A DNA stretch of 11,338 nt, taken from assembly GCA_937919155.1 (NCBI GenBank), contig CALFPM010000205.1, positions 1 to 11,338 on the forward strand, in the 5' to 3' direction. Under the pieces are notes generated by a model. It was not told the DNA's origin. It was given only the letters and a program-made list of their open reading frames with translations, and made no database searches. The stretch comes from an uncultured Clostridia bacterium. GTDB lineage: Bacteria > Bacillota > Clostridia > Oscillospirales > Acutalibacteraceae. Below are positions 1-6,982 of this stretch, in pieces; positions within the stretch are counted from its first letter, which is position 1, and every line of letters starts with the position of its first letter. The translations under genes were made by a program, and so were the position numbers.

Positions 1-320
1 AATACAGCAAAAAGAAATTCGGCAGAGATAAATTCAAAACCGAACACAGCAAGGAATTGAATTCATTCTACCGAGCGAAGCGATGGATTGATGAAAACCC
101 GAAAGCCACAACCAAATCATTGAAAGCTGAGATCGAAAAACTGCAAACAGAAAAAACCGCCGATGTTGCAACAATCGAAAGCAACTACGGTAGCCTCGAA
201 GAACTCAAACGTGCAAAATATATCATTTCGGTTGTTATGGCAAATGTCAAAGCAGCAGAGCAAAACAAATCACAAAACGAAAGACAAAATATCAAAATAC
301 AAGATCAAAATATTGAATAA
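1..320 (+). CDS. Relaxase / mobilization nuclease, C-terminal fragment (5' end outside window)
   Basis: This is the last ~105 residues of an open frame that enters from the left edge (first full codon at 3) and stops with TAA at 318-320. An internal TTG at 57 would give an 87-aa protein, but the frame is open and protein-like upstream of it, so a partial gene is the better reading. The visible part has a short segment with KEHSKEL/FYRAKRW-type character, then a long charged helix rich in Lys and Glu, and a region ending near 'IISVVMANVKAA'. That pattern is typical of the C-terminal tail of MobA/VirD2-type relaxases of Clostridia mobile elements, which nick DNA at oriT to start conjugative transfer. 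The catalytic N-terminal domain (Tyr and His triad) is not in the window, so the family call rests on tail resemblance and on the neighbouring small ORF and serine recombinase. The final residues are low-complexity (Gln, Asn, Lys). Confidence 0.6.
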   Translation, partial: YSKKKFGRDKFKTEHSKELNSFYRAKRWIDENPKATTKSLKAEIEKLQTEKTADVATIESNYGSLEELKRAKYIISVVMANVKAAEQNKSQNERQNIKIQDQNIE

Positions 321-396
321 TGAAAGGAGATTTTTACATTCAACAGAATAAACAGTAAATTTTGGCAAAGATTATTAAACGAAAGGGGGACGGCTG

Positions 397-585
397 ATGT
401 CTGAAAGCAAAGAGAAAAGCACAGGCAGGAAAATGAGCGAAGCTGAAAAGCAAGGAGTCATTGAAAAGTTGTGGCTTATTTATTTCAACGATACGCTTTA
501 TGAAAAAGGTTTAATATCAGAAACGGAACGCAACCGAATGGCAAATAAAATCCATTCCCGAAAGCCGTCCGGTCTGTCAAGATAG
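397..585 (+). CDS. Small conserved-type mobile-element protein, function unknown
   Basis: A 62-aa charged protein with an ATG start preceded by a strong purine-rich ribosome-binding site (AAAGGGGG at 382-389, 7 nt before ATG). Residues 1-18 are polar and probably disordered. Residues 19-55 look like two short helices ('LWLIYFNDTLYEKGLIS' then 'ETERNRMANKI'), resembling SHOCT-like short helical hairpins. Small proteins of this look are often found between a relaxase and a large serine recombinase in Clostridia mobile elements. They may be recombination accessory or directionality factors, but that role is inference and no DNA-binding motif is visible. The gene ends directly in front of a hairpin terminator, so it is probably the last gene of the transfer-side transcript. 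The reading frame is confident; the function is not. Confidence 0.7.
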   Translation: MSESKEKSTGRKMSEAEKQGVIEKLWLIYFNDTLYEKGLISETERNRMANKIHSRKPSGLSR

Positions 586-586
586 A

Positions 587-625
587 AAGAGGTCTGTTTT
601 TTGTTACAGACCTCTTGATTTCTTT
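587..625 (+). terminator. Intrinsic terminator-like hairpin between small ORF and recombinase
   Basis: Positions 587-597 (AAGAGGTCTGT) pair perfectly with 606-616 (ACAGACCTCTT), giving an 11-bp stem with an 8-nt loop. A pyrimidine-rich tract (GATTTCTTTCTT) follows, weaker than an ideal U-run. The hairpin starts 2 nt after the stop codon of the 62-aa gene. It would limit read-through from the relaxase side into the recombinase gene. The loop itself is U-rich, so on the opposite strand the stem is followed by a purine-rich stretch and is a poorer terminator. Confidence 0.65.
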
Positions 626-687
626 CTTGAATTATGATAATGTATAAGTAATGATAAAACGAAACTTTTTAGAGAGGAGAAAGAGAT

Positions 688-2436
688 ATGGATATACATA
701 GTGTGAGAATGCAACTGAAAACAAAAAGCATATATGATATTCCTCTCAAGGTAACATACTATGCCCGTGTTTCAACAGAAAGTGACGAGCAGTTAAATTC
801 ACTCGGCAATCAGATAAGCTATTACGAAAACCTTATCAAAAAGAATTCTGCCTGGACTTTTGTGCCGGGATATATTGACGAAGGTTTGTCGGGGATTTCT
901 GTTAAGAAAAGAGAAAACTTCAACAGAATGATTGATGATGCGGCAGACGGTAAATTTGATTTCATTATAACCAAAGAAATTTCACGTTTTGCGAGAAACA
1001 CTCTAGATTCAATTCAGTTTACCCGTCAGCTTCTCGGATTCGGAGTGGGTGTGTTTTTTCAGAATGATAACATCAACACCCTTGACGAGGACAGCGAACT
1101 CAGACTTTCGATTATGTCATCAATCGCTCAGGAAGAACTCCGCAAACTTTCAAGCCGAATTAAATTCGGACATCAGCAGGCGATAAAATCAAATGTTGTT
1201 CTTGGTAACAGTAATATTTTCGGCTACAAAAAGGTCGATAAAAAACTTGTTATTGATGAAGAACAGGCGGCTATGGTCAGAGAGCTTTTTGAACTTTATG
1301 CAACCGACCAATACAGCATGAAGCAGATTGAAACAATCTTTTGGGACAAAGGTTATCGCAACAATAAGGGTAACAAAATCGCTCATTCAACAATGTCAAA
1401 TATGATTTCAAATCCCAAATACAAGGGATACTATGTCGGTAACAAAGTCCGTGTTGTTGATATGTTTACAAAAAAGCAGAAGTTCCTGCCGCCCGAAGAA
1501 TGGGTAATGTTCAAAGATGAAACGGGCGAACTTGTACCCGCTATTGTTTCGGAAGAACTGTGGGATAAGGCAAATGAAATTCTGCAAAGAAGAAGCGATG
1601 ATGTGAAAGCACGTCAGGGAATTTGCAACCACGCAAATCTTCTGACGGGAAAGCTTTTCTGCACCGATTGCGGAACGGCATATTATCGCAGAGAATCAAA
1701 AGACAAATACGGTAATAAAAACAGCAAATGGATATGTTCCGGAAAAATCAAAGGCGGTTCGGATTCCTGCACATCATTTGCAATTTATGAAGATGAAATC
1801 AAACCTATTCTTTTCGAAGTGTTCCGTGACACAAAGGCGGATGCAGATGCACTTGTTGAGGAATATGTGAGAATGTATTCCGAAATGACCGATAACGGCA
1901 AGCTTCCCCAAAAGATTGCGGAACAGCAAAAGATAATTGATTTCGCATTGCAGAAAAAATCAAAACTGCTTCAATATAATGTTGCAGGTCAGATTACGGA
2001 CAGAGATTTCATTGAGATGACTGAACAATGCAACCGTGAAATATCAGAAGCAGAAAGAACTATTGCAGAGCTTAATGAAACACTTGAATCAAGCGAGGAT
2101 TTCAAAAAGCATATTGCGGTAGTCCGTGCGGCAATAGCAGCTGCACAGAATGATGCAAGAAAAGGCACAATTTCAAAAGAGTTTGTTGATACCTATATTG
2201 ATAAGATTTTTGTTACACCGCTTGATGACGGAGGTATGAGGCTGAGCATAAAGATTTTTTCGGGGGAATCAACCGAAAAATTCCTCGGAAAGCTCAAACG
2301 TCGTGCGGGTCAAACGAAACAGTCATCTGACGGCTCGGCAGAAAATCAAGGCATATCAACAGATTCAGACACAACTGTTTCTATGGGTCAAACGTTCAAG
2401 AAGATGATCGAGGCTTACGAAAACGGCATGAAATAA
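688..2436 (+). CDS. Large serine recombinase (site-specific integrase/excisionase of a mobile element)
   Basis: This 582-aa enzyme would cut and rejoin DNA at the element's att sites to integrate or excise it. The ATG follows GAGGAG (674-679) with 8 nt spacing. The resolvase catalytic domain spans about residues 20-165. It has YARVS with catalytic Ser29 and Arg27, and SRFAR with Arg100 and Arg103, the usual active-site arginines. The 'Recombinase' DNA-binding domain covers about 185-300. A zinc ribbon follows, with Cys325, Cys328, Cys350 and Cys361. A coiled-coil stretch lies at about 395-480, and a C-terminal part (about 490-545) resembles the DUF4368-type tail of Clostridia recombinases. 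Length and domain order fit the TndX/TnpX-like class, and all key residues are present, so it looks intact. As in other elements of this class, it is transcribed toward the element end and is the last element gene before chromosomal lon. A proper promoter is not obvious. Confidence 0.95.
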   Translation: MDIHSVRMQLKTKSIYDIPLKVTYYARVSTESDEQLNSLGNQISYYENLIKKNSAWTFVPGYIDEGLSGISVKKRENFNRMIDDAADGKFDFIITKEISRFARNTLDSIQFTRQLLGFGVGVFFQNDNINTLDEDSELRLSIMSSIAQEELRKLSSRIKFGHQQAIKSNVVLGNSNIFGYKKVDKKLVIDEEQAAMVRELFELYATDQYSMKQIETIFWDKGYRNNKGNKIAHSTMSNMISNPKYKGYYVGNKVRVVDMFTKKQKFLPPEEWVMFKDETGELVPAIVSEELWDKANEILQRRSDDVKARQGICNHANLLTGKLFCTDCGTAYYRRESKDKYGNKNSKWICSGKIKGGSDSCTSFAIYEDEIKPILFEVFRDTKADADALVEEYVRMYSEMTDNGKLPQKIAEQQKIIDFALQKKSKLLQYNVAGQITDRDFIEMTEQCNREISEAERTIAELNETLESSEDFKKHIAVVRAAIAAAQNDARKGTISKEFVDTYIDKIFVTPLDDGGMRLSIKIFSGESTEKFLGKLKRRAGQTKQSSDGSAENQGISTDSDTTVSMGQTFKKMIEAYENGMK

Positions 2437-2453
2437 ATTTTGCCCATAAACGG

Positions 2454-2487
2454 GGACTGTCGCATTGGCGGCAGTCCTTTTCTTTTT
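2454..2487 (+). terminator. Strong intrinsic terminator after the serine recombinase
   Basis: GGACTGTCGC (2454-2463) pairs with GCGGCAGTCC (2468-2477). This gives a 10-bp stem with one G-U pair and a 4-nt ATTG loop, followed at once by TTTTCTTTTT. It sits 18 nt after the recombinase stop codon and isolates the lon promoter from recombinase transcription. Whether it belongs to the element or was the chromosomal terminator of the gene originally upstream cannot be told from this sequence. Confidence 0.9.
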
Positions 2488-2518
2488 CGGAATTTACAAA
2501 ATCATAATTTTTAAAAGG

Positions 2519-2547
2519 TTGACGGTTTGACATATTTATTATATAAT
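2519..2547 (+). promoter_or_regulatory. Sigma-A-type promoter of the lon gene cluster
   Basis: TTGACG (-35, 2519-2524, 5 of 6 to consensus) and TATAAT (-10, 2542-2547, exact) are separated by 17 bp. Transcription would start near 2554, leaving a leader of about 65 nt before the lon ATG. A second TTGACA at 2527-2532 is only 9 bp from the -10 and is too close to serve as its -35. Confidence 0.8.
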
Positions 2548-2568
2548 ACTAAGTTAAGAAAGTATTAT
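2543..2568. repeat. 8-bp perfect inverted repeat over the lon -10 box (possible operator)
   Basis: ATAATACT (2543-2550) and AGTATTAT (2561-2568) are exact reverse complements with a 10-nt spacer. The left arm overlaps the -10 hexamer and the right arm lies just past the expected start site, where a bound repressor would block polymerase. The half-site centres are 18 bp apart, less than two helical turns. The arms are A/T-rich, so chance occurrence is possible. It is not the CIRCE element of HrcA or the CtsR heptad repeat. Confidence 0.4.
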
Positions 2569-2618
2569 TTTCAATTATTGTACCGTTTTACGGAGTATAT
2601 ATAACTAAGGAGACACAT

Positions 2619-5030
2619 ATGACCGAAAGAGAAAACCTTATTCTTATGCCCACCGTGGCGCTCAGGGGACTTGTGGTGTTCCCAAAAATGTTCATTCATT
2701 TTGATGTGGGCAGAGAAAAATCAATAAATGCGCTTAAAACAGCGATGGATACCGATCAGGAAATTTTTCTTGTTACTCAGAAGGATATTTCCGTTGATGA
2801 TCCCGATTACAGTGATCTTTACGAAATCGGAGTTATTGCAACCGTAAAGCAAGTGCTCAAGCTCCCCGGCAAAAGCGGAAATGTCCGTGTCGCCGTTGAG
2901 GGTATCCGCAGAGCAAGGCTTGTTCAGGGCTTTGAGCCCGGCAAGGGAAATTACCTGAAAGCAATGGTTTTTCCCATTGACGAGCCTTCAATCCGTGCTG
3001 ACAAAGAAGACTATGCAAAGGCACTTGTGCGCCACACAAAGGATGTTTTTGCTGAGTACACAGACTGTGCGCCCCAGCTCCCTGCAGATATCGTTACGGG
3101 TGTTATGCAGAAGAATGATGTCGGCGAGCTTGCAGACTACATTGCAGGCAATATTATGCTTGAATATGAGGACAGACAGCACATTCTTTCCTTTGTAAAC
3201 CCCATCAAAAGGCTTGAGGAAATGTGCGTTATGCTTGCCAATGAGGGCAATCTGCTTTCGATCGAAGCCGAAATCGGCGACAAGGTGCAGGAGCAGATAG
3301 ACAAAAATCAGCGTGAATACTATCTTCGCGAGCAGATGAAGGTTATTTCCGCGGAGCTCGGTGGCGGAATTTCTCACGAAGAAGAGCTTGACTACTTCCG
3401 CGAAACTATTTTCAATCTTAAAGCACCGGATGAAGTTAAGGAAAAGCTTTTCAAGGAGTGCGACAGACTCGAAAAATATTCACCAAGCTCACCTGAGGCG
3501 GCTGTAAGCAGAAATTATATCGAAACCTGTCTTGCTTTGCCCTGGGGCAAATATTCGGATGAAAATTCCGATATCGCAAAATCAAGAAAAATCCTCGATG
3601 ATGACCACTACGGTCTTGAAAAAATAAAGAAAAGAATTCTCGAATACCTTGCCGTGCGTGTTATGGCACCTGATATCAAGGGTCAGATTATCTGCCTTGC
3701 AGGACCTCCCGGTGTCGGCAAAACATCAATTGCACGCTCCGTTGCAAAGGCTACGGGCAGGGAATATGTCCGCATTTTCCTTGGCGGTGTCAAGGATGAG
3801 GCGGAAATCAGAGGACACCGAAAAACGTATATCGGCTCGATGCCCGGCAGAATCATTGATGCTCTCAAGCATGCAGGCACAAGCAATCCCCTTATTCTGC
3901 TTGACGAGGTTGACAAGCTTTCTTCGGACTACAAGGGCGACCCCACATCGGCGCTCCTTGAGGTGCTTGATCCCGAGCAGAACGCAACATTCAGAGACCA
4001 TTATATTGAACTTCCCTTCGATTTGAGCAAGGTAATGTTTATCACAACGGCAAATGTTGAGTCCAATATTCCCGCTCCTCTGCGTGACAGAATGGAGATT
4101 ATCGAGCTTGGCAGTTACACCGCCGAGGAAAAATTCAACATTGCCAAAAAGCATCTTATTCCCAAGCAGATGAAGCGTCACGGTCTTAAAACCGCGAATT
4201 TCAGAATCACAGACAAGGCAATCAGACTTGTGATTGAGGGATATACAAAAGAGGCAGGCGTCAGAGCTCTTGAGCAGCAGATTGCCGCCATATGCAGAAA
4301 AGCGGTTATGGAAATTATTGAAGACAATGCTGAGAAAGTTTCCGTTAAACCTGAAAGTCTTGAATCTGTGCTTGGTACAAAAAAATTCAAAACAGATGAA
4401 ATCATTCGTGAAAATGAGGTTGGCGTAGTCAACGGCCTTGCGTGGACATCCGTGGGCGGCGATATGCTTGAGATTGAAACCGCAGTGCTTCGAGGCAGCG
4501 GTAAGCTGGAGCTTACAGGCTCTCTCGGCGAAGTGATGCAGGAGAGCGCAAAGGCAGCGGTCAGCTACATACGCTCAAAGGCAGATGAGCTGCCTGTCAA
4601 CGGCGCTTTTTATAAAGAATGTGACATACATATTCATGTGCCCGAGGGTGCAACCCCCAAGGACGGCCCTTCGGCAGGCGTAACCATTGCAACAGCTCTT
4701 GTGTCTGCGCTTACGGGCATGAAGGTTCGCAAGAATGTGGCAATGACGGGTGAGATTACTCTCCGCGGCAGGGTTCTTCCCATCGGCGGACTCAAAGAAA
4801 AATCAATGGCGGCTTACAGAGCAGGCATAAAGACCGTTGTTATCCCCTATGATAATATTTCCGACCTTGACGAGGTTGACTGCAAGGTTAAAGAGGCAAT
4901 CACATTCAGACCTGTAAGGACAGTCAGCGAAGTCTGGGAAATTGCCCTTGAAAAAGAAGAAAAACCTGCTTCAAAAAAGAGCACTCCCGTTGAAATGAGC
5001 AAGCCTGCACGGGCATCCATAACTCAATGA
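2619..5030 (+). CDS. lon: ATP-dependent Lon protease (LonA)
   Basis: Lon is a cytoplasmic homohexameric AAA+ serine protease that degrades misfolded and selected regulatory proteins. The protein is 803 aa, slightly longer than the usual 770-785. The N-terminal substrate-binding LON domain covers about residues 8-205, followed by a helical linker. The AAA+ module has Walker A GPPGVGKT (362-369, Lys368) and Walker B LILLDEVD (425-432, Asp429/Glu430). The protease domain (about 600-785) carries the Ser-Lys dyad: Ser685 in PKDGPSAG and Lys728 in GGLKEK, 43 residues apart as in E. coli Lon (Ser679/Lys722). A Lys/Ser/Pro-rich tail of about 25 residues follows and explains the extra length. AAGGAG at 2607-2612 sets the start, 6 nt before ATG. 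It is the first gene of the housekeeping cluster, with its own promoter, and engB follows after 15 nt, the same order as lonA-ysxC in Bacillus. Confidence 0.98.
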   Translation: MTERENLILMPTVALRGLVVFPKMFIHFDVGREKSINALKTAMDTDQEIFLVTQKDISVDDPDYSDLYEIGVIATVKQVLKLPGKSGNVRVAVEGIRRARLVQGFEPGKGNYLKAMVFPIDEPSIRADKEDYAKALVRHTKDVFAEYTDCAPQLPADIVTGVMQKNDVGELADYIAGNIMLEYEDRQHILSFVNPIKRLEEMCVMLANEGNLLSIEAEIGDKVQEQIDKNQREYYLREQMKVISAELGGGISHEEELDYFRETIFNLKAPDEVKEKLFKECDRLEKYSPSSPEAAVSRNYIETCLALPWGKYSDENSDIAKSRKILDDDHYGLEKIKKRILEYLAVRVMAPDIKGQIICLAGPPGVGKTSIARSVAKATGREYVRIFLGGVKDEAEIRGHRKTYIGSMPGRIIDALKHAGTSNPLILLDEVDKLSSDYKGDPTSALLEVLDPEQNATFRDHYIELPFDLSKVMFITTANVESNIPAPLRDRMEIIELGSYTAEEKFNIAKKHLIPKQMKRHGLKTANFRITDKAIRLVIEGYTKEAGVRALEQQIAAICRKAVMEIIEDNAEKVSVKPESLESVLGTKKFKTDEIIRENEVGVVNGLAWTSVGGDMLEIETAVLRGSGKLELTGSLGEVMQESAKAAVSYIRSKADELPVNGAFYKECDIHIHVPEGATPKDGPSAGVTIATALVSALTGMKVRKNVAMTGEITLRGRVLPIGGLKEKSMAAYRAGIKTVVIPYDNISDLDEVDCKVKEAITFRPVRTVSEVWEIALEKEEKPASKKSTPVEMSKPARASITQ

Positions 5031-5045
5031 TAAGGAAAAGATAAA

Positions 5046-5636
5046 ATGAGATTTGATAAGATAGAATTCACCGCCGCTTACGGCACATCAAAACAGCTCC
5101 CACCCTCAAAAGAGGCGGAAATTGTTTTTTCGGGTCGTTCGAATGTGGGCAAATCCTCGCTGATAAACAAGCTTTTTAACCGCAAGAATCTTGCGAGAGT
5201 CAGTTCTGTGCCCGGCAAGACAATTACCGTTAATTTCTTCAAGGGTGACGGCGTTTATTTCGTTGACCTGCCCGGCTATGGCTATGCAAAGCGCGATCAG
5301 GGCGAGAGAAAAAGATGGGCAGAGCTTATGGAGGGTTACTTCCAATCGGGAAGAAACATAAGCCTTGTTATTCAGCTCATAGATATGCGGCACGCACCTA
5401 CGGCTGACGATATGACGATGCTTGATTTTATGCGCGAGTGCGAAATTCCTTTTGTGATTGCTCTCACAAAATGTGACAAGCTCAACAAAACGGAAACCGA
5501 AAAGCGCAGAGAGGCTCTCAATGAGGAATTGAGTGAATATGCGGATATTCCCAGAATCGAGTTTTCCGCTGTTAAAGGCACGGGTGTTGAGGCAGTGAAA
5601 GCGGCTGTTGAAAATGCCCTTAAGGAGGAAATTTAA
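5046..5636 (+). CDS. engB: Ribosome biogenesis GTPase EngB (YsxC/YihA)
   Basis: EngB is a TRAFAC-class GTPase needed for assembly of the 50S ribosomal subunit. The 196-aa length is typical. All G motifs are visible: G1 GRSNVGKS (30-37, Lys36), G2 with Thr59/Thr61 in PGKTITVNFF, G3 DLPG (74-77) followed by YGYAK, G4 TKCD (141-144), and G5 SAV (174-176). The 'PGYGYAK' stretch after G3 is characteristic of EngB rather than Era or EngA. The start is ATG at 5046 with AAGGA at 5032-5036. The gene overlaps no neighbour but ends 1 nt before lysA, whose ribosome-binding site lies inside the last codons of engB, so translation of the two is probably coupled. Confidence 0.97.
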   Translation: MRFDKIEFTAAYGTSKQLPPSKEAEIVFSGRSNVGKSSLINKLFNRKNLARVSSVPGKTITVNFFKGDGVYFVDLPGYGYAKRDQGERKRWAELMEGYFQSGRNISLVIQLIDMRHAPTADDMTMLDFMRECEIPFVIALTKCDKLNKTETEKRREALNEELSEYADIPRIEFSAVKGTGVEAVKAAVENALKEEI

Positions 5637-5637
5637 A

Positions 5638-6936
5638 ATGTACGTATCGGATTGCATTGATATAAATAACGAGGGTCATCTTACCGTTGGCGGATGCGAC
5701 ACTGTTGCTCTTGCCAAGGAATTCGGCACTCCCGTTTATGTGTTTGATGAAAATGAAATCAGAAAGAATCTCCGCACTTTCAGGGATTCAATGAAGGAAT
5801 ATTACGGCGGCAACGGTCTTGCGGTTTATGCAAGCAAGGCGTTCAACTGCAAGGAAATGTGCCGCATCTGCGCTCGGGAAGGCACGGGTATTGATGTTGT
5901 TTCGGGCGGTGAGCTTTACACAGCTCTTTCTGTTGGCTTTCCTGCAGAAAACATTGTTTTTCACGGCAACAACAAGACTTATGCTGAGCTTTGCGCCGCA
6001 GTTGAAAACGGCGTTGGCAGAATAGTTGTTGATAACATTGATGAGCTTGAAATGCTCAGCAGGATTGCGGCGGAGCAGGGCAAAACCGCAGGAATTATGT
6101 TCAGAATAAAGCCCGGCATTGATGCTCATACACATGATTTCATCAAAACGGGTCAGATTGATTCCAAATTCGGTTTTGCACTTGAAACGGGCGAGGCAAT
6201 GGATGCCGTAAAAAAGGCGCTTGCAACTCCCAACGTGAAGCTTCGCGGACTTCATTGCCACATCGGCTCTCAGATTTTTGACATTGATCCCTTTGAGCTT
6301 GCCGCAAAGGTTATGCTTGAACTTTACAAGGCGGTCAAGGATGAAACGGGCGCAGAGCTTGAAGAACTTAATCTTGGCGGCGGCTTCGGCATCAAGTATC
6401 TTGAATCGGAGAATCCCAAACCCTACGGCGAATATATGAAGAATGTTTCCGCTATCGTAAAGGAATACTGCGAAAAGCTTGGCCTTAAAATGCCTTTTGT
6501 TCTCATTGAACCCGGTCGCTCCGTTGTTGGTGCTGCAGGTCTTACTCTTTATACAGTGGGTTCTGTAAAGAAAATTCCCGATATACGCACCTATGTTTCA
6601 ATTGACGGAGGTATGACAGACAATCCCCGTTATGCACTTTATCACGCAGATTATGAAGTAGTCTGCGCAAACAAGGCAAACGAGGAGAGAAACGAAGTTG
6701 TTACCGTTGCGGGCAAGTGCTGCGAAAGCGGTGACCTGATTCAGGAAAACACAAAGCTTCAGGCTGTTGAGGCAGGGGATATTCTTGCCGTGCTTTCAAC
6801 AGGTGCATATAACTACTCGATGTCATCGAATTACAACAGAATTCCCCGTCCTCCCGTTGTTATGGTGAAAGACGGCGAGGCAAGAGTGGTTGTCAGACGC
6901 GAAACTTATGCCGATGTTGCGAATTGTGACATCTGA
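5638..6936 (+). CDS. lysA: Diaminopimelate decarboxylase
   Basis: LysA is a PLP-dependent fold-type III decarboxylase that converts meso-diaminopimelate to L-lysine, the last step of lysine synthesis. I chose the ATG at 5638 (432 aa) over an in-frame upstream start at 5608. AAGGAGG at 5622-5628 sits 9 nt before it, and the upstream option would run 29 nt into engB and add a basic leader unlike the family. PLP-binding Lys67 lies in YASKAF. Other active-site motifs are HIGSQ (His208), GGGFG (247-251, phosphate binding), EPGR (291-294), CESGD (Cys362, Glu363, the substrate-specificity loop contributed across the dimer) and Tyr391 in GAYNYSM. These favour a DAP decarboxylase over arginine or ornithine decarboxylases. 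No other lysine-pathway gene is nearby, so its position after engB looks like a housekeeping arrangement. Confidence 0.95.
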   Translation: MYVSDCIDINNEGHLTVGGCDTVALAKEFGTPVYVFDENEIRKNLRTFRDSMKEYYGGNGLAVYASKAFNCKEMCRICAREGTGIDVVSGGELYTALSVGFPAENIVFHGNNKTYAELCAAVENGVGRIVVDNIDELEMLSRIAAEQGKTAGIMFRIKPGIDAHTHDFIKTGQIDSKFGFALETGEAMDAVKKALATPNVKLRGLHCHIGSQIFDIDPFELAAKVMLELYKAVKDETGAELEELNLGGGFGIKYLESENPKPYGEYMKNVSAIVKEYCEKLGLKMPFVLIEPGRSVVGAAGLTLYTVGSVKKIPDIRTYVSIDGGMTDNPRYALYHADYEVVCANKANEERNEVVTVAGKCCESGDLIQENTKLQAVEAGDILAVLSTGAYNYSMSSNYNRIPRPPVVMVKDGEARVVVRRETYADVANCDI

Positions 6937-6982
6937 TTGTGAAATAATAGTTTAAACAGATATAATTTAAGGAAGTGACGCA

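Noticed and set aside
57..320. Stand-alone 87-aa gene starting at TTG 57
   Set aside because: The same frame is open to the window edge with protein-like sequence before 57, and no ribosome-binding site precedes the TTG, so it is the tail of a longer gene.
615..657. Promoter for the serine recombinase in the A/T-rich stretch after the hairpin
   Set aside because: TTGATT and TTGAAT are present, as are GATAAT and TATAAG, but no pair has both acceptable spacing and good matches. A promoter probably exists here but I cannot place it.
2518..2532. Tandem GTTGACG / TTTGACA resembling a CtsR operator near the lon promoter
   Set aside because: The copies repeat with an 8-nt period, while the CtsR site is two heptads with a 3-nt spacer (10-nt period). 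The first copy is better explained as the -35 box.
2988..3377. Long minus-strand open frames inside lon and other genes
   Set aside because: They lie wholly opposite strongly supported genes, have no ribosome-binding sites or recognisable domains, and are expected from the codon bias of the + strand genes.
5608..5637. Upstream in-frame start for lysA adding 10 residues
   Set aside because: It is a TTG inside engB without a suitable ribosome-binding site, whereas the ATG at 5638 has AAGGAGG at ideal distance.
6937..6966. Possible promoter TTGTGA (6937-6942), 18 bp, TATAAT (6961-6966) before the YmfF-like gene
   Set aside because: The -10 is perfect, but transcription would start at about 6973, inside or past the ribosome-binding site at 6969-6973, leaving no usable leader. 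The A/T-rich gap makes a chance match likely.
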